A stretch of DNA of 64,000 bases from assembly GCA_028274465.1 (NCBI GenBank), contig CM051458.1, positions 10,927,566 to 10,991,565 of the forward strand. The letters are read 5' to 3'. This DNA comes from Plantago ovata. Lineage: Eukaryota; Streptophyta; Magnoliopsida; Lamiales; Plantaginaceae. Every line of letters starts with the position of its first letter. Position 1 is the first letter of the stretch. The position numbers and the translations under genes are program-made. Positions 23,108-34,900 of this stretch are shown here, in pieces. The notes beneath the pieces are model-generated. The model was not told the DNA's origin. It was given only the letters and a program-made list of their open reading frames with translations, and ran no database searches.

Positions 23108-23822
23108 GATCTAAAAGAGCAAACTACTTTGGAGCTCCACTTGAGAAGGGAACGTTACTGTTGCTTAAAATGCTACCAATTCTCATTTTCCTTTTTTTTT
23201 TTTCCCTCCTCACTGATCACTAGGCTAGCTAGCATGACATCCCTATTTTTCATTACCCCACCTCTAAAATTATTCCAAATATATATTTTCACTCAATCTC
23301 TAAAAATTGACACTATTCACGTTCCAACTCCATCCCTAAAATTGCAAACTCACATAGAGCTGTCGTGTCTGTTTTTTGTTCTTCCAAATTCATTGTCAAT
23401 TGATATTAGTTGTTTTAAATGGAATAAATGGTATCATGTATACTTTGACGTGTTGTGTCAGTGTCGTGGAAATGTAATTAACGTAGTACATATACTCCAT
23501 GTCCCTCAGTTCCATTTTAAATTTTAATTACAAATTACACCTAAATTACATTATCAAGATATATAATAAAATTAAGTATTTTTTCTAACATAACTTTATT
23601 ATATACAAATCATGTGTAATATATACATAATTTAGGGTCAAACTTTTAAAAAAATCAACTTAAATGAAACGGAGACAGTGAAATACTAATAGTTGGTGAA
23701 GTACTTCAAGTTTGCCACATATTACTTTCTCTATTTCCCTCTAATGCTTCACATGATCATATGGGGAACAAATTTTTAAAGGGTTTGATGTAATTAAATG
23801 AAGTACTATATTATATATGTGG
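23108..23822. other. Intergenic AT-rich DNA
   Basis: A T-homopolymer lies near 23192. The 183-codon plus frame at 22976-23527 overlaps low-complexity DNA and shows no domain. No gene is supported. Confidence 0.5.
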
Positions 23823-23827
23823 GTGAA

Positions 23828-24399
23828 TGTGAGGTGTTACCTCAACATACAACAGTAGAAGATTGGTGTTAAGCAAAGTGTTGAGCAACTCCGTGGATAA
23901 CTCCTGTTTCCGAATGCAGTTAGGAAAAGGTAATTGTCTCCATTAGAAATCAATTCCTATTCGAATTCCTTTAGGTTTTAGCTGCGAATTGAAGGCTATA
24001 TAAATGGGTGATTACTGCATGCTCATACTAGATCTGGAGACGATAACAACACGACAAAGAAGGCTTGTTCGACTACTTCGACGTACAAGTGATATATTAT
24101 AGATTATAGGTTCTAGCTTTGAGAGACAGAACTGTTCTTGTTTCTTGCATACTGTTAGGGACTTGTAATTGGCGTTAATATAATATATTGAAGCTGGTTG
24201 ATCTTCGTGGACGTAGGTTATTTACAACCGAACCACGTTAAACTCTTGTGTTCTTTCTTGCTTGCGTTCTTGCTCTGTTTTCTAGTTTTGGTTGTGTGCG
24301 TGGTGTGTGTTTGATTGGTGTAGCTGATCTTGGTGGTTTAGTTGTGTTGTGAGCTTTTGTGATTAGGTAGAATTGACTATTGTTGAATCGAACTCAACA
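23828..24399 (+). repeat. Copia-1 5' LTR
   Basis: 572 bp, TG...CA. Its last 45 bp match the surviving 3' LTR end at about 30968-31013. Confidence 0.85.
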
Positions 24400-27123
24400 A
24401 TTGGCGCCGTCTATGGGATGAAGGGTCAAAGGAATTTACCAGGAGAATCCAAAGCTTGATATAAGCAATGTCATCAACTAAAGTCGAGATTGAGAAGCTG
24501 ACGAAACACACTGATTTCAGCCTGTGGAAACTGAGGGTTAAGGCCTTGTTATCAGATTATGGAGCTGACGATGCTCTGTTGGGGATGAAGGTCTTAAGGA
24601 TATTAAAGACGATGCAAAGAAGAAGGAAATCAAGAAGAAGACATTCAATACACTAATTCACTCATTGAACGACGAAGCATTGAGGGAGGTTATCAAGTGT
24701 ACTGATGCAAAAGAAACCTGGGATAAACTTGAAAAAGTTTATATGGGGAAATCATCAAACCAGATGATGTATCTCAAGCAGAAGTTTCTTAGTTTTAGGA
24801 TGGTTGAAGGTAGGCCAATTTTGGAGCAGTTAGCAGAGTTTGACAAGATCACAACACACTTGGAGAATGTTGGTGATAAGACTATAGACGCAGACAAAGC
24901 TATGGTGTTGTTCAACTCCCTGCCTAACTCCTATGAGAACTTCAGAGATTCGTTGATGTTTGGTAATGTTGCAGTGACCTTGGATTTGGTAAGGAAATCA
25001 TTGAAGACTAGGGAGTTCCATAAGCAGAAGAATCTGCAGGAAGGTGGACATTCAGCTGAAAGTCTTGCTATGAAATACCATGGTTCCAGGAAGGGTGGTA
25101 CTGCGAGGGAAAGATTACCAAAGGAGAAATATAAGAAGCAAGAGAGTAATAGGTCATCAGATTCTGTAGAGAACAGAAGGTGCTATCACTGTCACAATAA
25201 GGGACATCTCAAGAAGGATTGTCATATGTGAAACAACAGGAAGCCAAAACAATCTGGGGGAGAGGCAGGAACAGTTGATGTGGCATAGGCTACACAATCT
25301 TTTGACATATCAGAGGTACTTACGGTCTCTACTTCTAATATAGACTTTTCCTGGATACTTGATTCTGGGTGCTCTTTTCACATGAGTCCTGTTAAAGAAT
25401 GATTTACAAACTTCAAATATGGAAAAGGTGAAACTGTACTTTGGGGAACAATCAGTCATGCATGGTCAAAGGCATTGGTGATGTTAAGATGAAGTTGCAT
25501 GATGGAACTGTTAGATTGTTAACTGGTGTAAGGTACATACCTGATTTAAGGAGGAATCTGATCTCACTTGGTCAATTTGATGCTATGGGTTATTCATGGA
25601 GCTGTAGTCATGGTGTTCTGCGGGTTATGCACGATGTTGAGCAAGGAGTTACGCTAACTCCCTAGATAACACTGCTGGAAGGTGTTAAGAAAAATGGTCT
25701 TTACTATTTATCTGGTAACACAATAGCTGGAGAAAGTGCAGCAGTTCATGGGAATGACAACACATATCTATCGCACAAAAGGCTTGGCCATGTAGGAGAA
25801 AAAGGATTGAAGGAACTTACCAAGCAGGAATTACTTGGAGGAGACAAGTTCACTAAGTTACCATGCTATGAGACATGTGTGATGGGGAAGGCGCACAAGA
25901 CCAGTTTCAGCAGGGAAGTATACTACAAAAGCTAACTTGGATTATGTACATTCAGATTTATGGAGACCATCTAGGACACTCACTCAAGGTGGAGGTAAAT
26001 ATTTCATCTCATTCATAGATGATTATTCAAGGAAGGTCTGGGTTTATATTCTGAAATCTAAGGATCAAGCATTTAATCAGTTCAAGGAGGGTTAGCTGAG
26101 GTAGAGAATCAATCAGGAAGAACATTGAAGTATCTCAGTTTTGATAATGGATTGGAGTTCTTATCTTCTGAGTTTACTAATTTCTTTAAAGAAAAGGGTA
26201 TTACTAGACATAGAACAGTTGCAGGTACACCACAGCAGAATGGAGTTGCAGAGAGAATGAATAGAACTCTATTGGAGAGAGCTAGGTGTATGCTACTGAG
26301 TTCTGGGGTAAGCAAAGGTTTCTGGGGAGAAGCTATGGTTACAGCAGCAATACTCATCAACAAGAGTCCAGCTGTGTCTTTGGATTTTAAGACACCGGAT
26401 CAAGTGTGGACTGGAATAACTGAGGATTATACAAAACTCAAGGTGTTTGGGTGCTTGGCTTTAGCACATATCAAGCAAGATAAGTTGGAAGCTAGAGCAT
26501 TGAGGTGTATCTTTATTGGGTAGCCAAAGGGGGTTAAAGGATATAAGCTTTGGTGCATTGAACCTGGAAAGGGGAAGTGTATTATAAGCAGAGATGTTCA
26601 GTTTAATGAAGATATATTACCTCTGAAGGACAAGCAGGCAGGTGTTGACCAAAGGGAGTTGCACAACGCCGCGCCTAACTCCGACACTGCAGAAACTACC
26701 AGAATTGAGTTGGAAGAGGATAGAGATCACTCTGAGGTGGAGCCCATAGTGGAGGTTGATGTTGCGGATGCTGAGCCTATATTACCAGTGAATGAGGAGT
26801 CTAGTAGTAGCTCAGAGTCAGATGGTGATGATCGACTTGATGAGGAAGTTGGTGAAACTTCAAACTATCAACATACAAGAGATCATGGATATGCACATGG
26901 GATTTCAATTGAGGTGGAGTCTGAGGATGAAACTGATATAAAACCAGGAGAAGTTGTTTGAGCTATGGAGCAGGTTGATACACTAGGTGTTGGACAAGGG
27001 GTTGAGACAACCCTGTCCGGAACTCCAGAACAACAGGTCTTAGATTAGGTCCCAGAATACTCGAGTACTGAATGTGAAGCTCTCGATGATGAGTTTCAGG
27101 AAGATGCTGGAATGGAAGACATG

Positions 27124-27430
27124 TGTAACGACCCGGCCCACTAACGGGCCGAGACCCAGCCCAACGGGCCGGCAAGGTTACTCATGGGCGCTCTTCGGGG
27201 TGATATGCTGGCCCCACAGACCAACACGAGTTCTAAACCGCGCACTTTGTCCTCACTCGTGCGCGCACTGGGAACTTCCCAGTGGGTCACCCATCCTAGA
27301 ATTGCTCCAGAGCAAGCACGCTTAACGCTGAAGTTCTTATAGGTGGATTCCCGAAAAGAAAGGTGCACCTTGTTGGTATGAGTAGCGTTCTCAACCCTTT
27401 TAAGCTTCTTCTGAAATCTGGGGCGTTACA
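27124..27430 (-). repeat. Cassandra-type LTR with 5S rRNA-derived core
   Basis: TGTAACGCCCC start and CGTTACA end. On the minus strand, 27384-27265 resembles plant 5S rRNA: ACTCATACCAACAAGGTGCA, then GTTAAGCGTGCTTG and the box C-like block CTAGGATGGGTGACCCACTG. 5S-derived promoters inside LTRs are the hallmark of the Cassandra TRIM family. Confidence 0.88.
27265..27384 (-). promoter_or_regulatory. 5S-rRNA-like internal pol III promoter
   Basis: It contains counterparts of 5S box A (GTTAAGCGTGCTTG) and box C (GGATGGGTGACC...TGGGAAG) at roughly 5S spacing. It is not a real 5S gene, because the ends diverge and it is embedded in an LTR. Confidence 0.8.
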
Positions 27431-27615
27431 ATCACCCCCTCTTAAATTGCGCAACGTCCTCGTTGCGCGCTGTCCCGAGACCAACCATCCGTGCAGGATT
27501 CTAGAGGTGGCCCCTCCAGGCTCAAGAGGTGGCTCCCACCGTCGATACGGTGTAGCACTTTGCCCCGGATGGCACTTAGTTCCTGCAGTTCCGGATAGTC
27601 CCGCTCTGATACCAC

Positions 27616-30054
27616 TGTAACGGTACCGGTTTTGAAAACAAAATATTTTCTTGAAAAAGGAAAATCAAAAAATACTTTAATAACAACGGTCGGCAATAAA
27701 TGCCCAAAATAAACTTTGATGCACACAGCGCTAACAGAAACAAATGAATATCCAACGATAACTCAAGTTCAAATGAACAACGAATGAAAACACTAAAAGT
27801 GTATCTTCTTATTTTGAAAAGAAACCCGTGACACCCCAGACCCTTCTCTCAGTCGCTGGCTTCTTAGTCATGCACATCCTCAGCAGCATCTGGAAGGAAG
27901 GAATTTTGGAAAAACAAAAGAGTGTGAGATAAAGGATCTCAGTGAGGTTCTAAGTTAAAACAGAAAGTAATCGGTTTGAAAAAACAAAATCCCTTTCAGA
28001 AAAACGAGCAAACAGAACAGAGCACATATAACAGATTAACAGAACAGATACGTTGTAGACCGTTGGTGCAGCCCGCCTTATTGCTCCTACTCCCAGAATG
28101 CCCTTATAACTCCCTCCAGAGGATGCATAACTCCGGACAGAAACAGAAACCCCCGTGTACTTTGGGGAAACAGATCCTACGACCCTAATAGACCTCAGCG
28201 ACTTCTGCCTCGCGCCTAAAAGGGAATAGACTAGGCCGCGATCAAGCAAACCCGATAGTCCTCTACTACCCAAGCCTACCTAACCATAACCTAATCGACC
28301 GGTCACACAGAAACAGAACAGATACAGTTAATTAACACCGAGAGGTGTTCCTGCAGAAATGTCAGTACAGAACATAGTAGCAATAAACAGAAATCCAAAA
28401 GTCATACTTAGGACTTATACTTTTACGCGGAAGCATACAATATACAGTATACAGTAATAGGTACAAACAGTCACGTAGCCTTCCAGTTTTTCGCAAATAA
28501 TAGGTTTAGGGGTGAACACTCACCTTAGCTTGCGAGTAAAAGGCCTCAACGAGAAATGAGCTTTACGGGTTTACGGACAACGTAGAACCTAACAAGAAAG
28601 TACTAAACACAATTTAGAAGTCGAACGGACGGAAGGAAAAAGGTTGAGAAAGGAATGGTAAAGTCGGGGCTCGAACTCGGGACCTCTAAGTTAGTTAAGC
28701 AAGAACCTAACCAACTAAGCTAGCAAGTCAAGTCAATACTAACTTACAAAAACAGAAACCAAGTTTAAAACATTTTCAGAAACTCTTTCGGTTTTCAGAT
28801 TCTGGAAATTACCAAAATACCCTCAGTGGTAAATTGCAAGAAAAACCCTTTTCGAAAACAGACAGTACAAACGAACCAGCAGTTTTCCAGACACCAAACA
28901 GTCTTCTCAAAGCAAAAAGGTTTACGATAAAAGCCTACTGTCAGTCAACTACGGTCAACGGTAAAACTGCAAAAAGGTCCTTTAGGTTTTTAGGTTTCCC
29001 AAATCAGTCCACAAAAATCCAAAACAGTAACAACAAGGTCCAAAAGTCCCTTCGAGGTCAAACAGGAAATCAAATTCAACAACGAGGTCAATAAATTCGC
29101 AAGTCCAGCCAAACAGTAACTATGCTAACAACCTAAGTCCCGGTTCTCGGTTCGAAATAATTAACAAGGTCAGATCGATCAAGGCAGAACAGTCCAAGGG
29201 TAAAAAAGTCCAAAACAGAATACGAGTACGAGTTTCGAATCAAGAGCAGCAGTAAGAGAAACGAGATTTACCTTCGAACCGAAATAAAGGTTTGAACAAA
29301 TCTGCAAATTGAATAAATCGAAACGAAAAAGAGAATTAAACAAGATTCGAATCGAAATCGTAATCAAACTCGAATTCGAAACCGAAAGATCAGAAGGAAT
29401 CGAAATCTCTTACCGATCGAAATCGGAATTAAACAGACGGAAGGATCGATCGGCGGCGGCGAACAGACAGGACGGGACAGATCGGAGCACGGCGACGCAG
29501 TGAACGGAGTGAGCAGAGCCGGTTGATGGTGAGATCCAGTGGTGATGCTACGGTCGTGGTGGTGGAGGTTGAGAGTGGCGTTGGTGATGATAATTTCGGA
29601 TGATGATGGTGAGAATTTGAGATGTAAATATGGAGTTTGATGATGGTAATGATGAATGAAGAATAGAAAGATGAAAGTTGGAGTCTGATGATGGTGGGCG
29701 TGAGGAGTGTGAGAGAGAGGCAAAGAAGTTTTGTTCTTCTTTTGTTTTCTCAGATTGATGGTGACGTGAAGGGAGGAAAAAGTGGGGGAGCATTAGGTTT
29801 AGGGTTGGATGAACAAAGGGCCACCTGATGGGCCTTGAGCTTGGGCCACGAAAATGGGCCAAAAGATGGGCAAAACGGTCCAGGCTTCTAGATTGATCCA
29901 AACGAAACGAAACGAACCAGCTTACGCGAAAATAATTAAATAACTATCGAATAAATAATTTACTCTGATAATTAATTAACTAAAATAAATAATTAAATAA
30001 TAAAATAATAATTAAATAAATAATTAAATAATAAGAAAAAAACGGGGTGTTACA
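27616..30054 (-). repeat. Long LTR (2.4 kb) with tRNA-like promoter
   Basis: Ends TGTAACACCCCG and GGTACCGTTACA, with a PBS immediately inside. Most of it matches the fragment at 60965-62752, including a block around TTGGTGCAGCCCGCCTTATT. The outer 120 bp are an AT-rich TAAATAATTA repeat. Minus-strand frames at 29364-29901 are His/Pro/Ser-rich and not credible genes. Confidence 0.78.
28661..28728 (-). promoter_or_regulatory. tRNA-like A and B boxes inside the long LTR
   Basis: On the minus strand TAGCTTAGTTGG (28722-28711) fits box A, and GAGTTCGAGCCCC (28678-28666) fits box B, at tRNA-like spacing. The same pair is kept in the second LTR copy (62180-62169 and 62137-62125). Confidence 0.6.
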
Positions 30055-31018
30055 ACATGGGGATAGCTCGGGGAATCTTAGGAATGGATAATTGCAGGAA
30101 TTCATCAGATGGAATGTTGTTTTCATCTCAGTCCAGGTGTCTATTGAAGGTTTTGACCAAGTTCAATATGAAGGATTGTGGAAGTGTGGAAACATCTATG
30201 GTGCGAAGGGTACGGTTTTCTGATGAGCAATGTTCAAAGATTTGGGGGAACTAAGTTACATGTCAAGAGTATCTTATGGAAGTGCAGATGGAAGAATCTC
30301 GTATGTGGATGATATCTTAAGTGACACAAGGATGATGTGACTAATGTTCAAGAAAAGCAATGATTTGCATAATCAATTGGTTGGATATGTTGATGCAAAT
30401 TTTGCAGGGAACTTGAATGGAAGAAAGTCTATCACAGGGTATGTGTTTACTTTGTTTGGCACATCAGTTAGTTGGAAGGCAAGTCAGCAGTCTGTGGTTG
30501 CATTATCTACAACAGAGGCGGAGTTCATGGCTATCACTAAAGGAGTTAAGGAAGCTATCTGGTTGGGTGGATTATTGAATGAGTTGGGTGTCCAACAGGA
30601 TCATGTGAATATTCACTGTGACAATCAAAGTGCTATTATATTGACTAAACAACATGTGTATCATGAAAGAACAAAACACATTGATGTAAGATTTTTCTTC
30701 ATCAGAGATATCATTGCCAAGGGAGTTGTGAAGATAAAGAAGATTCATACATCTTTGAATGCTTCAGATGCTATGACTAAGGCGCTTCCAGGACCAAAGA
30801 TCAGGTTTTGCTTGGGACTTGTGGGTGTCAAGACAGGTAGGGGGTTCATCCTAACCGCAGGGATGGAACGGGGAGGCATCTTAACCTTAGAGGTGCATAT
30901 GGGGGCGTATCTTAACCTAGCTTAGAGGTACATGGGGGCGTATCTTAACCTTTTAGGTATATGGGGGCTTTTGTGATTAGGTAGAATCGACTATTGTTGA
31001 ATCGAACTCAACAGTGAA

Positions 31019-31303
31019 GAATGAATATACTATCGTGGGTGGTATTGTTTGAGTAAAAAACAGTAGGAGTCGGGTGGTAATAATGTAAATATATGATCAA
31101 ATAGATAATGATCATAATTAGTATTTTTATTTTGTATGGAAAACTTTTAATGAAATGTCCAAAAAGGAAAATATGGAAAACTTTTGACAAGACAGATAGA
31201 GTACAATTTAATTTTATAAGTTTTATTGGGGCTGTATTTAAAGCAACGTTGATTATGGAATCATTTTCAAATGTTTTTGTTGTGAATAACTGAAGTAGTA
31301 TTT

Positions 31304-31356
<53 letters not shown>

Positions 31357-31398
31357 GTAAATATGTAAAATAAAGTTTAAAGGATTAAAAGTTATATG
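31019..31398. other. Spacer between Copia-1 and Copia-2
   Basis: Noncoding, containing an (AAT)n microsatellite at about 31305-31356. Confidence 0.7.
31305..31356. repeat. (AAT)n microsatellite
   Basis: About 17 uninterrupted ATA/AAT units. Confidence 0.95.
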
Positions 31399-31561
31399 TG
31401 TTAGAACATAGGAGTTACATAGGACAATGTAGAGATAGGAATGTATTAGGAATGTATTACGAATGTATATCTGTCCTAGAATATAGCCTAGAATAGTGGA
31501 TTCGTTGTATATATATATATCCTTGGTGATTAATGAGAAGGCATCGATTCACATTCTTACA
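31399..31561 (+). repeat. Copia-2 5' LTR
   Basis: TGTTAGAACATAGG...CATTCTTACA. It includes a short (TA)n at about 31507-31520. Confidence 0.95.
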
Positions 31562-31631
31562 TGGTATCACGCTAGGTTCTGATCTCCGCTGCAAACCTCC
31601 TCTCTCTTCCTCTCCGTCCTCACGACACCAA

Positions 31632-31901
<270 letters not shown>

Positions 31902-31986
31902 CTACCCTCACTACTTTTTCCTATTAGCCTCCTCTTTCCGTCGTACATATATATATATACTTCCCGTTCTTCTTCGGCTGACCATC

Positions 31987-34900
31987 ATGACTGGCGCCGC
32001 TACCTCCTCCACCTCTGACAAAGAATCGACCACCACCTCCTCCTTTCATCCTGCCCTAGCCGTTGCTAATATAAAAACCCATGTCCCTATAATCCTCGAA
32101 ACCGAGACGGTTCACTACGCCACGTGGGCTGAATTTTTCAAGGTGCACTGCCGCTCTCACAAGGTCCTCCACCATATCACCCCTCCCAAATCTGAGCCGG
32201 TTACGTCTGAGCCAGCTCTGCCTGCCCCTTCCCGTTCGACCGCAGAACAAGAGCTCTGGGATACTCTTGATGCCGCTGTCGTGCAATGGATGTATTCCAC
32301 GATTTCCACCGATCTGTTGCACACGGTTCTTGAACCGGATATATCTGCTCTCTCCTTGTGGACTCGTATTCGTGACTTCTTTCAAGATAACGAGAACTCG
32401 CGTGCCGTGCTTCTTGAGCACGAGTTTAACAACACTGTCCTCAAAGATTTTGCCAATGTTTCCCTCTATTGCCAGCGCCTTAAGTCACTTTCGGACCAGC
32501 TTACGCAAGTTGGTGCCCCGGTTCCAAACAACCGATTGGTTCTTCGCATGCTGGCTGGCCTCCCTCCTGCTTATAACGGTGTGGCCTCTGTCATCCGCCA
32601 CAAGAAGGTTCTACCACCGTTTTATGAGGTCCGTTCTATGCTCACCCTTGAAGAAACCAGCATGAAGGAGGCTGCCAATCTTGACGATGGTCTTGTCGTC
32701 GCTGACCGCGATCCAGCTCCCAATCCCCCTGCTCATGGACGTGGGAAGCAGCAGAAGTTTCGCAACCCTTCAAAGCCTCGTCAATCTCGGAATAATGGTA
32801 ACTCCTCTGGCCAATCATATGGCCGTGGTGCGGGGCGCGGTTCTTACCAGCCTCCTGGCTCCTTTATGCCGCCTGCTGGTCCCTCTTCCTGGTCCAATGC
32901 GCCTTGGTGGCACTATTCCCATCCACCATGGGCCACGCCGCCCTGCCCCTATCCCACGCAGCCTGCTGCACCCGGCTCCTCCCGCCCGAACAGTCAGGCT
33001 GGCTTGCTCGGCCCTCGCCCTGACTCCCCTGCTTCTCAGGCCTATAATGCGCAACAATGGGTGCCCACAGATGTTGAAGCCGCTATGCATACTATGAGTT
33101 TGTCCCAGCCGGACTCCAACTGGTACATGGACACTGGTGCTTCTTCTCACATGAACAATTCCCGAGGTAATTTATCGTCTTATTTTAATACGAGCAAAAA
33201 TACACATGGTGTTACTGTTGGTAGTGGTCAGTTAATTCCTGTTTCTGGTTATGGACATGCATCTATTTCCACTCCAACCTACCCCTTAGCCCTCCAAAAT
33301 GTGTTACATACGCTTGCCCTAGTCAAAAACTTAGTTTCTGTTCGTAAATTTACCACTGATAATCATGTTTCCGTAGTTTTTGATCCCACTGGCTTTTCTG
33401 TGCATGATTTACAGACCGGAACCCGTATAATGCGATGTGAGAGCTCGAGTCCCTTATATCCAGTTACTCTTCCCAGCCCCTCGCCCCCTGCTCCATCAAC
33501 AGCTTGTCTTGCTTCTTCCACCTGGCATCATCGTTTGGGACACCCCGGCGATCCAGTTTTATCTGTTCTTAAGAATAATAGGCTTATTGATTGTAATAGG
33601 TTGTCTAAACTTACTACATGTGAGTCTTGTATTCTTGGCAAACAAGTTAAGCTTCCTTTTGTGCCATCAAATTCTAGCACATGCATGCCTTTTGATATAA
33701 TACATAGTGATATTTGGACTTCTCCGACTTTGAGTTCCTCTGGCCATAAATATTATGTCTTATTTTTGGATGATTTTACGAATTTTGTGTGGATTTTTCC
33801 TATTGCTCAAAAATCCCAAGTTTTCTCCATCTTTAAAAATTTTTACTCTCATATATCTACTCAATTCGAACGGAAGATTAAGACCGTTCAATGTGATAAT
33901 GGTGGCGAATTTGATAATACTGCTTTTCGCCAATTTTGTGAGTCTAATGGCATGTCATTCCGTTTTTCTTGTCCCCATACCTCTCCCCAAAATGGCAAAG
34001 CCGAACGCAAAATTCGGTCAATTAATAATATCATTCGCACCCTACTCATCCATGCGTCCTTATCACCTTCGTTTTGGCATCACGCCTTACATATGGCCAC
34101 ATATCTCCTCAACATTTTACCTAGTAAACTCCTCTCGTATAAATCTCCCGTCCAAGCTCTCTATAATCGCCTTCCCGTCTATACTCATCTTCGCACCTTT
34201 GGATGCTTATGTTACCCTCTTTTCCCCTCCACCACTATTCGCAAACTTCAACCCCGCTCCACTCCTTGCGTATTTTTGGGCTATCCGGCGAATCATCGGG
34301 GTTATAAATGCCTTGATCTATCAAACCGGAAAATCATTACGTGTCGCCATGTCCATTTTGATGAAACCACTTTTCCTATGGCCAAATCGGTTACATCAAG
34401 TTCAACCGAGTATGATTTTCTCGGGGATGGCCTTCCAGCTCACCTCCTCCCATTGTTATCTCCCGGCTACACCACTACACCTACACCCCGATCCCCGCCT
34501 CCTGCAGCCCCTGTCCAATCCTCACCTGCGGCTCCATCTCCTTCCTCAGCCCATACTTCACCTAACCAACCTGGTTCCTCTGCTGGACCTATCTCGTCTC
34601 CGTCCATACAACCTATTCCTTTCGCAGATCTTCCATCTGCTTCACCGTCCAGTTCACCACCTCATCCCAATCCTCCACCCCGGACTACGCGGTACACTAC
34701 GTATCCGCCCCAACGTCCCGTTACTCGCAGCCAACATGGCATTTATACACCTCACACTATCTTCGACCCTTCCGAAGCACATACAGCTACAGTTACACCA
34801 TCACCCCTTCCCCGTACCCCCTTAGATGCTCTCCGTGATCCTAACTGGAAACTGGCCATGACTGATGAATATAATGCTCTTATTAAAAATAAGACGTGGG

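Larger units (their letters stand above)
27124..30054 (-). mobile_element. Chimeric nonautonomous retroelement: Cassandra-type 3' LTR, unrelated long 5' LTR
   Basis: The unit is flanked by a perfect ACATG TSD (27119-27123 and 30055-30059) and read on the minus strand. Order: 2439 bp left LTR (30054-27616, TGTAACACCCCG...GGTACCGTTACA), PBS TGGTATCAGAGCGGGAC, about 170 bp interior, PPT AATTTAAGAGGGGGTGAT, then a 307 bp LTR (27430-27124, TGTAACGCCCCAG...GGGTCGTTACA). The two LTRs share only their outer ends. The short one contains 5S rRNA-like sequence and is of Cassandra type; the long one belongs to a different family also found at 60965-62752. No protein-coding capacity is seen. Confidence 0.8.
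24468..30925 (+). pseudogene. Copia-1 gag-pol, interrupted and internally deleted
   Basis: Gag begins at 24468 (MSSTKVEIEKL), shifts frame near 24655 and continues to 25231 with a UBN2-type gag core and a CCHC knuckle (CYHCHNKGHLKKDC). Protease follows (WILDSGCSFHMSP at about 25350), then a GAG-pre-integrase region and integrase with PQQNGVAERMNRT (about 26230-26270), all with stops and shifts. The acidic linker (26659-26961) leads to the nested insertion at 27124. After it, pol resumes in the late reverse transcriptase (ILGMDNCR, then LTKFNMKDCGSV) and RNase H (GYVDANFAGN, STTEAEFMA, HCDNQSAI, RTKHIDVRFFFIRD). The palm with the YVDD box is missing, so about 250 residues were lost before the nested insertion. 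Confidence 0.85.
23828..31013 (+). mobile_element. Copia-1 LTR retrotransposon, decayed
   Basis: The 5' LTR is 23828-24399 (TGTGAGGTG...CTCAACA), followed by the PBS-like ATTGGCGCCGTCTATGGGA. The 3' LTR is reduced to its last 40-50 bp (about 30968-31013), preceded by a triplicated purine-tract motif (ATGGGGGC...TATCTTAACC). The TSD GTGAA is at 23823-23827 and 31014-31018. The coding region is broken and lacks most of the reverse transcriptase. A 2931 bp element (27124-30054) is nested inside. Confidence 0.88.

Noticed and set aside
22976..23527. 183-codon plus-strand frame
   Set aside because: It overlaps the more plausible minus frame, runs through a T homopolymer and shows no domain.
27265..27384. 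A genuine 5S rRNA gene
   Set aside because: Only the promoter-like core matches and it lies within an LTR with TG...CA ends; there is no tandem 5S array.
29364..29901. His/Pro-rich minus-strand frames
   Set aside because: They lie inside the long LTR and reflect simple GATGATGGTG-type sequence.
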